64,000 nt of DNA from Dinoroseobacter sp. (GCA_030066795.1 JASJAW010000022.1:159922-223921), one strand, 5' to 3'. Numbered from the stretch's first letter, positions 9,569 to 19,983 are shown. The notes: a model not told the origin generated them from the sequence alone. Numbers and translations are program-made.

Positions 9569-12500
9569 CTATTGCGTCAACTGTGGCGGGGGTCGGCGGA
9601 AAAGGTCCCGAAAGATACCCGGTGTCAAGACCGAGAGCGGGTTGACCGTCACCGTCGGCGCGGCTCGGGTGCCTTCAATGCGATAATTCACGCCGATCAG
9701 GCCTTCTCCGGGCGTGCCCAACAATTCGCCCCCCACCGAATTGATGACATAGACCGGCGAGACAACGCCCTGTAGCGCGATCTGGTCGCGATCCGGCTGA
9801 ACAACACCTTCGAACGTCAGTCCGAGGGCAGGCCCATTGGCCAATCCATCGCGGAGGCCGACACCTTCGGGCGTGATCTGCAAACCGGTAGATACTTCGG
9901 TAAAGCCAATCCCACCGCCATTGGCCAGCTGCTCGACCAAGCCAACAATCGACAGCGCGGACAGCAGTTCAACCGCAGCAGGGCTTTCTATTAGCCGAGT
10001 GCTCGCCAGTTTAAGCTGCCCGGTATAACTGCCGGAGGCTCCGGTGGCCTCAAGCAGCAGGTCCATCGGACCTCCTTGGAGATTTGACAGGATCCCTGCG
10101 GCGGCCAGGACAGCACCACCATCATTTGAGGTAACGCGCACAGCTTGGCGCGCGTTGGGCCCGGGTCCCAGCTCCACCCGGACCGGAGCGCGCCCGTTCA
10201 GTTGGCCGGACAAGGTTCCGGAGACAACGGCCCCCATCAGAACCGTACCTCTGACATCGCGTAATGCCAGTGTGTCGCCGACCACCACTTCGTCCAACTC
10301 CACAGCGAAGGCGCCTCCTTCGCCAGAGGTTGCACCACTTACACGCGGCGGCAGCTTCCTGAGATCAAGCCGCCCACCGGTCAACGCAAACGTTGGAGCA
10401 ACCTCCGCCCCCCGGCCCACCAGTTCAGCCTGCACGTCTAACCATTGCCCAAGGACGAGCCGGTCCATCTGCGCCCATGCAAGACTATTGTCATCTACGT
10501 CGAATTGCACACGACCCGCGGCTGAAAACCCCTCGAAATCCAATTCCAAGCGATCGAGCTGCGGTGGATTTCCAAGCACCACATCAAGCTCCGCCCGGCC
10601 AGCTTGTGCTGCAGGCTTTGTCCATCCCAGTTCCGCAACCTGAATGGACATTCCCCGAAGCTCGCTTGCCACCTTCAACTCCGGAGGACGGTCAGGCCCA
10701 AAGAGCGTCAGGTCGTAGATCGCCCGAGTACTGTCGCCCCCAAGAACCCCCGGAGGAATCGAAACGCCGACGCTGCCAAGCCCGTCCTCCGAAAGCTCCG
10801 CGGTTCCGGAAATCAGTGTCGGCTCGCCAGAGTTTTGCGATGCGTCCAACCGGGCGCCGAGAGCAAATGTCACCGGCAAACGCTCTATCAACCCGGAGCC
10901 GGACAGGCTCAGCTCTGGTCCCATGATCGCAACGTTGATCTGACCGTCCCGAAGGTCAAGCTCGGGGGCGATTTCAGCGATCTGCGCATCTCGTATTTGC
11001 GCCTCCACTCTGAGTCGGTTGAGATTGAAGGGGGCCCCTCGTCGAAGCGTGATCTCAAAATCCGCTTGCCCGTCTGCAGCGCCCGAAATCCCCTGCGGCG
11101 GCAGAGTGAACCGGTCCTTAAGCCGAACCGGAGGTCGGGCGAGCACATCCAGCAACGCTTCGGCTTTGCCGTCGATCTCCAACCGCAAGCGTGCGTCCCC
11201 ACCCTTGATACGCGTATCCATGACCTCGAAACTCGAGCCCGCTAAAGAAACCGCGCCCGCCTGCTCGGTCGCAAAACTGCCTTCCGCAACACGGATCAGG
11301 AATTTGTTGTCAAACAAGGTTGCATGACCACGCGCAGAGTTCAGAACAGGAAACTCGGGCAACACTCTGACAACCGCGTCTGCATAGCTGAAACTTACGC
11401 CAAGCACAGGCCGCTCTCCTGGCGTCATCCTCAGTGCGACGAACGCATCCTGAAGTACGCCGTCTGAAACGTTCTCTGTCAGCCACCGCCCCAGCTTTGC
11501 CCCTTTACCCCGCGCAGGCCAGAATTGCGCAACGCGCGGAGCGGATGCTTCCGGGATGTGCAGGTCCAGCGCAAGTCGAGGCTTGTCGTCTGCCGGCCAT
11601 TCTACCCGCCCCCCGCCGGTTGCCCGAATTCCTGTTTGCAGGTCGGCAAGCTGCACCAATCCGAGGTCAAGTTGCCGGGCATTTGCTGCAAATCGCCCAT
11701 CAAGGCGCAAAGTCATATCCTCGGCGTCGCTACGTAGCTTCGGCGTCAGCTTCAAACGATCGATCTCGCCAAACAGCGCAAACTGGATGTCTGGCCAGAT
11801 CTCCCCAGCATCAAGCGGCAAGACATCTACGTTTCCGGACAAGCGCCCGGCCCCAAGATCGGTCGACAGCTCAAACGCTGTTAAATGAAACCTGTTCAGC
11901 GCAGGGTCATATCCCAATTCAAGCGCTGCCTTCTCGACATCGACCCGCGCTTCCTGCCAAGGCACCGAAATCTTGCCCGCTCCAAGCTCGACGTCCCCCT
12001 CCAACGCGGCAAGCGCACCGTCCGGGGCCAGTGCCCCGTCCAACCTTGCGCTGACCGTCCCGTCATAAGCAGAGAGCGCTGCGAAAGCGGGAGACTGACG
12101 CGACAAAAGCTCGGCCGGCAGGTCGCTTAAACGGAGAGTCATCCGCGTGTCCGGGGTGTTGCGCGTGGTCTCAAACCGCAGCGCCGCGCCAGCCCCCGCC
12201 GGGGCGCCCTCCAGGTCCAGCGCAAGCGACAATGCGATTTTGCGGGGGTCGACAGAAACCTGCGCGACGCCGTCCGATAAGGTGACCGAGCGGGCCAACC
12301 GGCCATCGCTCACCTGCAAACTCAGATTTGTCAGCGTCAGACGTTCAAGCTGGTCGAGAGGCGCCCGCTCGAAATAGTCTTCAAGCCGCGCAATCAACGC
12401 AGGCAAAGACGGCGCCTCCGTCAATGTCTCGCCTGACTGAAGCGCAAGCCGCAAGAACCCGTCAGAGCGCCGCGTTACGCGCAGCGCAGCGCCATCCACC

Positions 12501-12922
12501 CGGATCTCGAGAGGGCGCAGCTCAGCGCGCACCAGTGCACGGCGCGAAAGGGTTACCTCGAACCGTGGGACCACTAGTCGCGCTGTTCCTCGGGGGGCCC
12601 GCAGGACCGTGTCGCGCGCGATAATGGTCGGCCGGCCGGTATCCGACAGTCCAATCTCAATCTCCCCGATCCGGGCAATCCCGCCACCCGATGCGATCCC
12701 CCGAAGACGGTCCTCCAGGAGACCTACGACCGGGTCTGGCACCGACACGCTTCCCCTCAGAATAAGCGCCGACAGCCCGCCAAGTGTGGCCAGAACAAGC
12801 GCGGCTGCAATCACGACCAGCAGCCCAGAGCGCCGACGCGCACTGTAAGACGGCACATCTTCCGCCGCGCGCACAGGGCGCACCTCGGCCATGTCGCTTT
12901 GGCTTTGTTCTGTTTCCGTCAC
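9569..12922 (-). CDS. AsmA/YhdP-like giant envelope protein (DUF3971)
   Basis: A 1,117-residue protein with a short cytoplasmic N-terminus, one transmembrane helix (about residues 32-54, [20 protein letters not shown]) and a very long periplasmic part made of repeated beta-rich, leucine-spaced segments. The C-terminal 250 residues carry the AsmA-like signature ([49 protein letters not shown]). Proteins of this family (YhdP, TamB, AsmA) are bridge-like proteins implicated in phospholipid transport and outer-membrane integrity; the length and DUF3971-type core point to the YhdP branch. It is divergent from bcp and sits directly upstream of queA. Function is inferred from architecture. Confidence 0.75.
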   Translation of the reverse strand: MTETEQSQSDMAEVRPVRAAEDVPSYSARRRSGLLVVIAAALVLATLGGLSALILRGSVSVPDPVVGLLEDRLRGIASGGGIARIGEIEIGLSDTGRPTIIARDTVLRAPRGTARLVVPRFEVTLSRRALVRAELRPLEIRVDGAALRVTRRSDGFLRLALQSGETLTEAPSLPALIARLEDYFERAPLDQLERLTLTNLSLQVSDGRLARSVTLSDGVAQVSVDPRKIALSLALDLEGAPAGAGAALRFETTRNTPDTRMTLRLSDLPAELLSRQSPAFAALSAYDGTVSARLDGALAPDGALAALEGDVELGAGKISVPWQEARVDVEKAALELGYDPALNRFHLTAFELSTDLGAGRLSGNVDVLPLDAGEIWPDIQFALFGEIDRLKLTPKLRSDAEDMTLRLDGRFAANARQLDLGLVQLADLQTGIRATGGGRVEWPADDKPRLALDLHIPEASAPRVAQFWPARGKGAKLGRWLTENVSDGVLQDAFVALRMTPGERPVLGVSFSYADAVVRVLPEFPVLNSARGHATLFDNKFLIRVAEGSFATEQAGAVSLAGSSFEVMDTRIKGGDARLRLEIDGKAEALLDVLARPPVRLKDRFTLPPQGISGAADGQADFEITLRRGAPFNLNRLRVEAQIRDAQIAEIAPELDLRDGQINVAIMGPELSLSGSGLIERLPVTFALGARLDASQNSGEPTLISGTAELSEDGLGSVGVSIPPGVLGGDSTRAIYDLTLFGPDRPPELKVASELRGMSIQVAELGWTKPAAQAGRAELDVVLGNPPQLDRLELDFEGFSAAGRVQFDVDDNSLAWAQMDRLVLGQWLDVQAELVGRGAEVAPTFALTGGRLDLRKLPPRVSGATSGEGGAFAVELDEVVVGDTLALRDVRGTVLMGAVVSGTLSGQLNGRAPVRVELGPGPNARQAVRVTSNDGGAVLAAAGILSNLQGGPMDLLLEATGASGSYTGQLKLASTRLIESPAAVELLSALSIVGLVEQLANGGGIGFTEVSTGLQITPEGVGLRDGLANGPALGLTFEGVVQPDRDQIALQGVVSPVYVINSVGGELLGTPGEGLIGVNYRIEGTRAAPTVTVNPLSVLTPGIFRDLFRRPPPQLTQ

Positions 12923-13050
12923 TGCGTCGGCTAATCCTGTTGTTATTCTGCTTTCTAAACTGTCTGGCCCGCGTGATTTCTCTGCTCCGCGCCCCTTTCT
13001 TTTGAATTGTTCTCCGCTAGTGTCACGCGAAAGTCTACAGTGAGGATCCC

Positions 13051-13512
13051 ATGATCGAAACCGGCCAGATCGCCCCCGATTTCACCCTGCCTGCCGACGG
13101 CGGCGGCGAGGTTACTTTATCCGCCCTGCGGCCTGCCGCTGTGGTCGTTTATTTCTACCCGAAAGCAGACACATCCGGATGCACCAAGCAAGCCATTGCT
13201 TTCACAGAACACCTCGCGGCGTTTGAGGCTGCTGGCGCGAAAATCGTCGGTATATCAAAGGATCCTGTCAAGAAGCTCGATAAGTTTCGCGACAAGCACT
13301 CGCTGGGCATCCACCTGCTGAGTGACGAAGAAACCGACGTATGTGAGACCTGGGGCACGTGGGTCGAGAAGCAGATGTACGGTAAGAAGTATATGGGGAT
13401 CGAACGCTCCACCTTTTTGATCGATGGTGAAGGAAAGATCGTGCAAGTCTGGCGCAAGGTGAAGGTGCCCGGTCACGTTGATGCAGTGCTCGAGGCGGTT
13501 CAGGCGCTGTGA
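13051..13512 (+). CDS. bcp: Thioredoxin-dependent peroxiredoxin, Bcp/PrxQ type
   Basis: Cytosolic thiol peroxidase that reduces hydrogen and organic peroxides with thioredoxin. The 153-residue sequence has the peroxidatic cysteine C44 in DTSGCTKQA and the preceding VVYFYPKAD strand. The usual PrxQ resolving cysteine five residues on is absent (I49), but a second cysteine, C98 in DEETDVCETWG, is in the helix used as resolving site by another subgroup. GAGGA lies just before the ATG. Its stop overlaps the GTG start of the DUF455 gene by four bases (GTGA), so the two are probably translated together. Confidence 0.92.
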   Translation: MIETGQIAPDFTLPADGGGEVTLSALRPAAVVVYFYPKADTSGCTKQAIAFTEHLAAFEAAGAKIVGISKDPVKKLDKFRDKHSLGIHLLSDEETDVCETWGTWVEKQMYGKKYMGIERSTFLIDGEGKIVQVWRKVKVPGHVDAVLEAVQAL

Positions 13513-14366
13513 CGCAACCTGACGACCTGCCTTCTACGCTGGCCGAATGTGCGACGGCGATTTTACGCACAGCCGACGGTCGGGAGAAAACAGCACTCAG
13601 CCGGGCCTGTGCTGCCAAATGGTTTGCAGCAAGAACGGCCGAGAAACCCATGCCAATCGGCACCTCGTTACCGCCTGACATGCCAGCGCGGCCCGAAAAA
13701 CCTGAGCTTCTCTCGCCACGCGACGTTCCGCGCCGTCGACCGGGAAGCCCAGAAGGCCGCCGTGCCCTGCTTCATGCTGTTGCGCATATCGAGCTGAATG
13801 CAGTGGACCTGCACTGGGACATTATTGCGCGCTTTACAGACACACCAATGCCGATCGGGTTTTATGATGACTGGGTTAAAGCCGGGGATGAAGAGGCAAA
13901 ACATTTCAATCTTGTATGCGACTGCCTTGAACGATCAGATAGCTATTACGGTGCTCTTCCTGCCCATGCAGGGATGTGGCGCGCCGCAGAAGACACCGCA
14001 CAGGACCTGATGGGACGCCTCGCCGTCGTACCGATGGTCCTGGAAGCCCGCGGGCTGGATGTCACACCGGGCATGATCGCTGTATTCGAAAAAGCCGGTG
14101 AGAGCGCCGCTGTCGAGGCTTTACAGACGATCTATAGCGAGGAGGTCGGTCATGTCGCCTATGGCGCGAAGTGGTTTCACTTCTTGTGCGGTCGTGAAAA
14201 CCGCGACCCAAAAGATGCATTTCACGCGCTTGTCAGGCGGTATTTTCACTCAACGCTGAAGCCGCCGTTCAATGATGAGAAGCGGGCAGAAGCCGGACTT
14301 CCACCCGATTTTTACTGGCCACTCACAGAACCTGCCGCGCAGATCGACATGCAGAACACGCCCTGA
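13509..14366 (+). CDS. DUF455 ferritin-like protein
   Basis: A 285-residue member of the DUF455 family, whose fold resembles ferritin-like di-iron proteins. Putative metal-binding helices carry HIELNAVDLHWD (about 93-104), DEEAKHFNLV and EEVGHVAYGAKWFH, the paired E/H pattern expected for a carboxylate-bridged iron site. The start is GTG, sharing the sequence GTGA with the bcp stop, which makes co-expression with a peroxidase likely. Its reaction is unknown; a role in oxidative stress or iron handling is a guess from the pairing. Confidence 0.8.
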   Translation: MTQPDDLPSTLAECATAILRTADGREKTALSRACAAKWFAARTAEKPMPIGTSLPPDMPARPEKPELLSPRDVPRRRPGSPEGRRALLHAVAHIELNAVDLHWDIIARFTDTPMPIGFYDDWVKAGDEEAKHFNLVCDCLERSDSYYGALPAHAGMWRAAEDTAQDLMGRLAVVPMVLEARGLDVTPGMIAVFEKAGESAAVEALQTIYSEEVGHVAYGAKWFHFLCGRENRDPKDAFHALVRRYFHSTLKPPFNDEKRAEAGLPPDFYWPLTEPAAQIDMQNTP

Positions 14367-14543
14367 GACCCTGAAATTTCGGCGGAATTTTGCCGAAACC
14401 AACGGCAAGGGCGGCGAAAAATCACCGAAATGCTCAAAAACCTTGCACCTGCGACGTTACTTCTCCTACCACCGGTGCGAGTTGCGTAACATCGTTCGCA
14501 CGGGATGTGGGACGCAAACATTGGGGAACCGAGGGTACGCGCA

Positions 14544-15872
14544 GTGAAAACACGCTTTGGAAAGCGGTTGGAAACGGTGTTTCCGGAGAAACGGCTGTTT
14601 CTGAAATCGGACGACTCAACGCGTTTCGTTCGTCTCGGCACCGGCACGCAAGTGGGGATGGTTGTCGGCGCGGCCCTGCTGCTGGGTTGGACCGCACTGG
14701 CGTCTTCCATGGTTATATTCGAGGCACTTGGCTCCGGCAGTGCGCGCGAACAGGCCCTTCGGGAGCAGCAGCTCTACTCCGAGCGGCTCAACAGCCTGTC
14801 TGCTGAACGCGACGCGCGGATGGCAGAAGCGGTCGCGGCGCAACAGCGGTTTGCGCTGGCGCTTGAAGAAGTCAGCAACATGCAGACCCGCTTGCTGGAA
14901 TCCGAAGAACGCCGCGCCGAGCTTGAGAACGCCGTGGAAGCTGTGCAGCAGACTTTGCGTACGGCAATTGACCAGCGCGACGAAGCGCGCACTTCGGCCG
15001 AAGACGCGATAACTGAGCTTGCCGAGGCGACCGGTTCCGAGCAGACCGACAAGGCAAGAATTCGCGACCTTGAAGAGACATTGGGCTTCCTGACCGCGGC
15101 TCTTAGCCAAACGGCTGAGGATCGCGATACGCTCGATTTTGAGTACGCCCGAGCGATGGCCGAGGTCGAGGATTTGCTTCTGACAGCGCAGTTGTCGGAA
15201 GAACGAAACGACCGCATTTTCCAAACGTTGGAAGAAGCTGTAAGTGTCTCGGTTGAACCGCTGGAAGAAATGTTCCGTCAGGTGGGACTGTCGCCGGATC
15301 GTATTCTAAATGAAGTACGCCGCGGCTACACTGGCCAGGGCGGCCCGCTTGTAGCACAAAGTCTTTCCACGCGCGGCCTGCCGCAGGACGAACTCAGCTA
15401 TCGCACACAGAGTATTCTCGCCGGCCTTGATCGCCTGAACCTGCACAGGATCGCAGTGGACAAGCTTCCGTTTGCGATGCCCGTGCGATCGAGCTTCCGC
15501 TTCACCAGTCCTTTTGGCTATCGCCGCGACCCCAAGGGCGGTGGCACACGCATGCACAAAGGCACTGACTTTGCCGCCCCGCTTGGAACACCGATCTACG
15601 CCACTGCCGAAGGTGTTGTGACCAAGGCGCGCTGGTATCGTGGCTTTGGCCGCATGGTCCGGATCAAACATGCGTTCGGCTACGAAACGATTTACGCCCA
15701 TCTGACAAAAATTCGCGTGAAAGAGGGGCAACGCGTCTCGCGCGGCGAGAGGATAGGTGATATGGGAAGCACTGGACGGTCTACCGGAGTTCACCTGCAC
15801 TACGAAGTGCACGAGTCCGGCAAGCCCGTAAATCCCATGACGTTTATCAGGGCAGGCAAAGATGTTCTCTAA
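14544..15872 (+). CDS. M23 (LytM-type) peptidoglycan metalloendopeptidase
   Basis: Predicted inner-membrane-anchored cell-wall hydrolase or hydrolase regulator. The start chosen is GTG 14544 (MKTRFGKRLETVFPEKRLF), preceded by GAGGG eight bases away; an in-frame ATG at 14505 lacks such a site. Parts: one transmembrane helix (about 37-60), a long coiled coil (about 70-230), and a C-terminal M23 domain with the zinc motifs HKGTDFAAP and HLHYEV, so the catalytic site looks intact, unlike EnvC-type activators. The last 11 bp overlap the bactofilin gene, and M23-bactofilin pairs are known to shape cells in other bacteria. About 442 residues. Confidence 0.87.
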   Translation: MKTRFGKRLETVFPEKRLFLKSDDSTRFVRLGTGTQVGMVVGAALLLGWTALASSMVIFEALGSGSAREQALREQQLYSERLNSLSAERDARMAEAVAAQQRFALALEEVSNMQTRLLESEERRAELENAVEAVQQTLRTAIDQRDEARTSAEDAITELAEATGSEQTDKARIRDLEETLGFLTAALSQTAEDRDTLDFEYARAMAEVEDLLLTAQLSEERNDRIFQTLEEAVSVSVEPLEEMFRQVGLSPDRILNEVRRGYTGQGGPLVAQSLSTRGLPQDELSYRTQSILAGLDRLNLHRIAVDKLPFAMPVRSSFRFTSPFGYRRDPKGGGTRMHKGTDFAAPLGTPIYATAEGVVTKARWYRGFGRMVRIKHAFGYETIYAHLTKIRVKEGQRVSRGERIGDMGSTGRSTGVHLHYEVHESGKPVNPMTFIRAGKDVL

Positions 15873-16392
15873 ATCCCGAATCAATGAACCCGGCTCCAAA
15901 GCCGAAGACACAGACACCAGCGCGGCACCCGCTACACCCCGCCCCTCCGTGGCGGACAGCACGCCCGTTGCGACGGCCAAACCCAAGGCGGCTCCATCGG
16001 TCTTGTCGTCCGATCTCAAGGTGGTCGGAAATCTGCACACCTCAGGCGACATCCAGATCGAGGGCGAAGTCGAAGGCGATATTCACGCCCACCTGCTGAC
16101 GGTCGGAGAAGGTGCGACGATCAGCGGTGAGGTGGTTGCAGACGACGTGATCGTCAACGGCCGTGTCATCGGCCGCGTTCGCGGCCTGAAAGTGCGCCTG
16201 ACGTCCACCGCGCGCGTCGAAGGGGATATCATCCATAAAACGATCGCCATCGAAAGCGGCGCGCATTTCGAAGGGTCGGTGCAGCGCCAGGATGACCCGC
16301 TCGGCACGGGCACGACGAAAAAGCCAGCAGCTGCCGCACCCGCCGCGAAGCCAGCGGCCACACCTGCTCCGGCGCAAAAAGCCGGCGCCTAA
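15862..16392 (+). CDS. Bactofilin (polymer-forming cytoskeletal protein)
   Basis: A 176-residue bactofilin. The central beta-helix domain (about 45-140) shows the hydrophobic-glycine periodicity of the family: LKVVGNLHTSGDIQIEGEVEG, GATISGEVVADDVIVNGRVIG and AHFEGSVQRQ. The N-terminal 45 residues are polar and disordered, and the C-terminal 30 residues are Ala/Pro/Lys-rich, both usual for bactofilins, which polymerise without nucleotide. It starts within the M23 peptidase gene (11-bp overlap), with AGGC just ahead of the ATG. The pairing suggests that the filament localises the peptidase to a site on the membrane. Confidence 0.9.
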   Translation: MFSKSRINEPGSKAEDTDTSAAPATPRPSVADSTPVATAKPKAAPSVLSSDLKVVGNLHTSGDIQIEGEVEGDIHAHLLTVGEGATISGEVVADDVIVNGRVIGRVRGLKVRLTSTARVEGDIIHKTIAIESGAHFEGSVQRQDDPLGTGTTKKPAAAAPAAKPAATPAPAQKAGA

Positions 16393-16407
16393 GGACGCCG
16401 GGCGGGG

Positions 16408-17880
16408 GTGCGCGCACCTCCACATCCGTGCCCGGACAGCAAGCAAACCCATGATGCGCGGCTCTGCGAAGCAGAGGCGCGCAAATTCGTTCTGGCCGCG
16501 GCCATCCTTGCCTCCGCCATGGGGTTCATTGACGGATCGGTGGTCTCTGTCGCGATGCCTGCGATACGCGCGAATCTCGGTGCAACACTGAGCCAGGCCC
16601 AATGGGTGTCCAACGCCTACATGTTGACGCTATCAGCCCTGCTGCTCGTCGGCGGTGCGCTTACAGACCGGTTCGGTGTCTCGCGTGTCTTTTCCCTCGC
16701 TATCGTCGCCTTCACGCTGACCTCTCTGGCGTGCGCCGTCGCGCCAACCGTAAACACGCTGATTGCCGCACGGGCCCTTCAGGGTATGGCCGCCGCAGTC
16801 ATGGTCCCGGGTTCCCTGGCTATTATCGCGCAGGCCTATCCAAAAGCCGAACGCGGTCAGGCGATCGGCACTTGGGCCGCCGCCTCGGCCCTCACCACTG
16901 CAATAGGACCAGTGATAGGCGGCGGGCTGCTCGACCTCGCAGGGGATAGCGCGTGGCGGATCATCTTCGCGCTTAACCTGCCGCTCGGGGCTGCGGCCGT
17001 CTGGATGTTGCTGCGCAAGACCAACCGGCTACCGGGCACGCCGGGCACGCCGCTCGATCTGCCGGGCGGCATACTCGCAACACTTGGGCTGGGTCTGCTG
17101 GCCTACGGGCTGACCGGAGCGGAACATGGGGGAGCTTTCGACTCACGGCTCGTGATCTGGGGCGGCAGTGGGCTGGCGGTACTGGGTCTGTTTCTTTTCG
17201 TTGAGGCCAAAAGTACGCATCCCATGATGCCCCTCGCCCTCTTCCGGTCACGCGCATTTTCTTCCGCGAATCTGGTAACTTTTGCGCTTTACTTTGCGTT
17301 ATCTGCGGTGCTGTTCTACCTGCCTATGACGGTGATCGCCGGTTGGGGTCTGGGCGCATTCGAGGCGAGCCTGGCCTTCGTGCCTATGACCATGCTCATA
17401 GCGCTTCTGTCACCCATGTCCGGAAAATGGGCCGAAAAGATAGGCGCTGCCCCGTTCATCGGCGGTGGCGCGGCGCTTGTCGCTCTGGCTTTTGCGGGGT
17501 TGGGAGCAACTGCGCATCTGCATCTCTTCTGGACACTCACGGTGCCGTTTTGCGCGTTGATGGGTCTCGGCATGGCACTGGCGGTCGCACCTCTCTCGAG
17601 CGTGGTGATGGGATCGGTGCCCGACAACGCAACCGGCTCCGCCTCAGCGATCAACAATGCCGTCAGCCGGGTCGCGGGCTTGGTGGCCGTCGCGGCCATG
17701 GGCAGTCTCGCCTCGGCAGTCTACAGCGCGCGCGGCGGACCGGACAGCTTCGGTGCGGTCTCGGACGCACCCGGGCATCTGGGTGCTTTGGATGCCGGGT
17801 TTACTGCGGTTGCCACAGGCTCTGCTGCCCTTGCAGGAGCGTCGGCGCTAGTCGCGGCGCTCGGTCTCAGGTCACGGTGA
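16408..17880 (+). CDS. MFS transporter, DHA2 (EmrB/QacA, 14-TM) family
   Basis: Inner-membrane proton antiporter, probably exporting toxic organic compounds. The 490 residues hold about 14 hydrophobic helices beginning near residue 28. Family motifs are visible: DGSVVSVAMPAI in TM1 (motif D1 region), the loop motif GGALTDRFGVSR between TM2 and TM3, and GPVIGGGLLD in TM5 (motif C, typical of drug antiporters). The start is GTG 16408, with AAGGA eleven bases upstream and only 15 bp after the bactofilin stop. No regulator or membrane-fusion partner is adjacent. It overlaps the DUF2189 gene tail to tail by 14 bp. The substrate is unknown. Confidence 0.85.
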   Translation: MRAPPHPCPDSKQTHDARLCEAEARKFVLAAAILASAMGFIDGSVVSVAMPAIRANLGATLSQAQWVSNAYMLTLSALLLVGGALTDRFGVSRVFSLAIVAFTLTSLACAVAPTVNTLIAARALQGMAAAVMVPGSLAIIAQAYPKAERGQAIGTWAAASALTTAIGPVIGGGLLDLAGDSAWRIIFALNLPLGAAAVWMLLRKTNRLPGTPGTPLDLPGGILATLGLGLLAYGLTGAEHGGAFDSRLVIWGGSGLAVLGLFLFVEAKSTHPMMPLALFRSRAFSSANLVTFALYFALSAVLFYLPMTVIAGWGLGAFEASLAFVPMTMLIALLSPMSGKWAEKIGAAPFIGGGAALVALAFAGLGATAHLHLFWTLTVPFCALMGLGMALAVAPLSSVVMGSVPDNATGSASAINNAVSRVAGLVAVAAMGSLASAVYSARGGPDSFGAVSDAPGHLGALDAGFTAVATGSAALAGASALVAALGLRSR

Positions 17881-18661
17881 GCACGCGTTGATAAAGATGC
17901 CATGTTGCGTGGCCGAGCAGCGGCAACACGATAAACAAGCCCAGAAACGCAGGTAGCATGGCGAGCAGCAAGAGCGATGCTACAATCAGCGCCCAGATCA
18001 GCATCACTCCGAGGTTCTCGGTCACTGCCGAAAAGCTCTTGATCATCGCGGTTACGAAATCAACCTCTGCATCAAGAAGCAGCGGTAAGCTCACAACCGT
18101 GATGGCAAAAAGTATAAAGGACAGAACCGCGCCAACGGCTGTTCCGACCAGAAGCATCATCAATCCGTTGGCTGTCAGAAACACATCGAAGGACGAGGAC
18201 ACATTCGTCATCACCTGCAGCCCGAGGAAGAGCGCGAAGATCATATGGGCAAGAAAGTTCCAAAAGAGAAAGAAGATCAGGATGACCGCCGCGATGGACG
18301 GCATCTGACGCGAGCGTTCGTTGACCACGACGCCCAATATCTCGCGCCAGTCCAGCGGCTCGCCCTTTTGCAGGCGCCGACTGACTTCATACAGGCCGAC
18401 GGCCGCAAAGGGTCCGATAAGCGGAAAACCTACGATAATGGGCAAGGTGGCCCAGGTTTTGCCGGTCGCCATCAAGATATAGACCATTGCCAGTCCACCA
18501 AGGACGTAAACCGCGCTGAAAAACAGCCCGAAGGCAGGGGCTTTCTTGAAATCCGCCCACCCCGAAGAAAGCGCGAATTTCAGATCATCCACAGTAATCG
18601 TGTTCACAACAACGGTGGAAGGTCCCGTCCCTGTCTCTTCAGGATGGGTTGCTTGGGCCAT
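17867..18661 (-). CDS. DUF2189 multi-pass membrane protein
   Basis: A 264-residue integral membrane protein of the DUF2189 family. The start at 18661 (MAQATHPEETG) is fixed by a strong AAGGAGG ribosome-binding site; an open frame continues 57 codons upstream but without one. After a polar N-terminus and the TVDDLKFALSSGWADFKKAP motif typical of the family, six hydrophobic segments follow. Some members are annotated as cytochrome-c-oxidase-associated, but no haem or metal ligand pattern is evident and no function is established. It lies between prfB and a convergent transporter gene. Confidence 0.8.
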   Translation of the reverse strand: MAQATHPEETGTGPSTVVVNTITVDDLKFALSSGWADFKKAPAFGLFFSAVYVLGGLAMVYILMATGKTWATLPIIVGFPLIGPFAAVGLYEVSRRLQKGEPLDWREILGVVVNERSRQMPSIAAVILIFFLFWNFLAHMIFALFLGLQVMTNVSSSFDVFLTANGLMMLLVGTAVGAVLSFILFAITVVSLPLLLDAEVDFVTAMIKSFSAVTENLGVMLIWALIVASLLLLAMLPAFLGLFIVLPLLGHATWHLYQRVLTVT

Positions 18662-18716
18662 GGTCGTTCCTCCTTGCCTCGAACCTAGCAAGGGATGCGC
18701 ATTGCGCAAAGGAAAG

Positions 18717-19844
18717 TTAGTCGTCGCCCTGCGCCTCAGAGCGGGACTTGCCGGCCACCTGCTGGGCCAGTGTGGCCGCCATAAGACCATCCAGGTCACC
18801 ATCGAGCACACCAGACGTGTCGGAAGTCTCAAACCCTGTGCGCAAGTCTTTCACCATCTGATACGGCTGCAGCACGTAAGATCGGATCTGATTGCCCCAG
18901 CCAGCCTCGCCCTTGGCCTCGTGCGCTTCGTTGATTGCGGCGTTCCGGCGATCCAACTCCATCTGATAAAGCCTTGATTTCAGAGCTTTCATCGCGATGT
19001 CGCGGTTCTGATGTTGGGACTTTTCCGAACTTGTGACGACGATGTTCGTCGGAATATGTGTAATCCGTACGGCGGAGTCGGTTGTATTCACGTGCTGACC
19101 GCCCGCCCCCGAGGACCGGTAGGTATCGATCCGGATGTCGGACGGGTTCACCTCGATTTCTATGTTATCATCCACGACCGGATAGACCCAGACTGAGCTG
19201 AACGAGGTATGCCGCCGCGCCGAGCTGTCATAGGGGCTGATCCGCACCAGCCGATGCACGCCCGACTCGGACTTCAGCCAGCCATAAGCATTAGGCCCGC
19301 TGATCTTGTAGGCCGCCGACTTGATCCCCGCTTCTTCTCCTGCGCTTTCAGACTGCAGCTCAACCTCATAGCCGTGTTGTTCCGCCCAGCGGACATACAT
19401 CCGCGCGAGCATGGACGCCCAATCGCAGCTTTCCGTGCCTCCTGCCCCGGAATTGATCTCGAGGAAGGTATCGTTGCCATCGGCCTCGCCGTCCAGAAGC
19501 GCTTCCAGCTCTTTCTGCGCGGCCTTCTCCTGCAGCGCTTTCAATGCCTCTTCAGCCTCGCTGACAACCTCGGCGTCATCCTCCATTTCGCCAAGCTCGA
19601 TCAGCTCAACATTGTCGGCGAGCTCTTGCTTGATACCCTCGAAGGTCGACAGCGCATCCACGAGCATCTGGCGCTCCCGCATGAGCTTCTGCGCACGCGC
19701 CTGATCGTTCCACAGGTCCGGGTCTTCAATCATCGCGTTGAACTCTTCGAGCCGATGCGGCGCGGTCTCGTAATCCAGCCGCTGCTCCAGCAGGTTCAGG
19801 GATTTCTCGATCGCCTCCACAGCGTTCTGAGCGTCTGCACGCAT
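18717..19844 (-). CDS. prfB: Peptide chain release factor 2
   Basis: Class I release factor that reads UGA/UAA and triggers peptide release. The start at 19844 ([15 protein letters not shown]) gives 375 residues and has GGAAGGG upstream; the frame opens further but unconvincingly. The universal GGQ motif is at 248-250 ([12 protein letters not shown]). The tripeptide that recognises the stop codon is SPY (203-205) rather than the SPF of E. coli RF2. The reading frame is continuous, with no in-frame UGA, so the programmed +1 frameshift used in E. coli prfB is absent, as in many alphaproteobacteria. It is downstream of the PBP1a gene. Confidence 0.95.
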   Translation of the reverse strand: MRADAQNAVEAIEKSLNLLEQRLDYETAPHRLEEFNAMIEDPDLWNDQARAQKLMRERQMLVDALSTFEGIKQELADNVELIELGEMEDDAEVVSEAEEALKALQEKAAQKELEALLDGEADGNDTFLEINSGAGGTESCDWASMLARMYVRWAEQHGYEVELQSESAGEEAGIKSAAYKISGPNAYGWLKSESGVHRLVRISPYDSSARRHTSFSSVWVYPVVDDNIEIEVNPSDIRIDTYRSSGAGGQHVNTTDSAVRITHIPTNIVVTSSEKSQHQNRDIAMKALKSRLYQMELDRRNAAINEAHEAKGEAGWGNQIRSYVLQPYQMVKDLRTGFETSDTSGVLDGDLDGLMAATLAQQVAGKSRSEAQGDD

Positions 19845-19909
19845 TGGGTCTGCCCTTCCAACCTCTCCGGGTGCACCTGCGCGCCCGGGCCTCGGATGTA
19901 TCCAAACAG

Positions 19910-19931
19910 GCGCGGACACTCAAGCCCGCGC
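19910..19931 (-). terminator. Possible weak intrinsic terminator after mrcA
   Basis: On the minus strand GCGCGG and CCGCGC form a 6-bp GC stem with a 10-nt loop, 53 nt after the mrcA stop, followed by CTGTTTGG. The T-run is poor, so read-through into prfB is likely. Confidence 0.28.
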
Positions 19932-19983
19932 TCCCGGCAGTCAAGTTTGAAAAACCCCGGGCGACAGCGCCTCCACCACAGGA

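Noticed and set aside
10044..12624. Several plus-strand open frames opposite the AsmA-like gene
   Set aside because: They are Arg/Ser/Pro-rich shadows of a GC-rich reading frame, without start signals or family motifs.
14377..14398. Hairpin between the DUF455 and M23 genes as a terminator
   Set aside because: TTTCGGC/GCCGAAA gives a 7-bp stem, but no T-run follows on either strand, so a terminator call is not supported.
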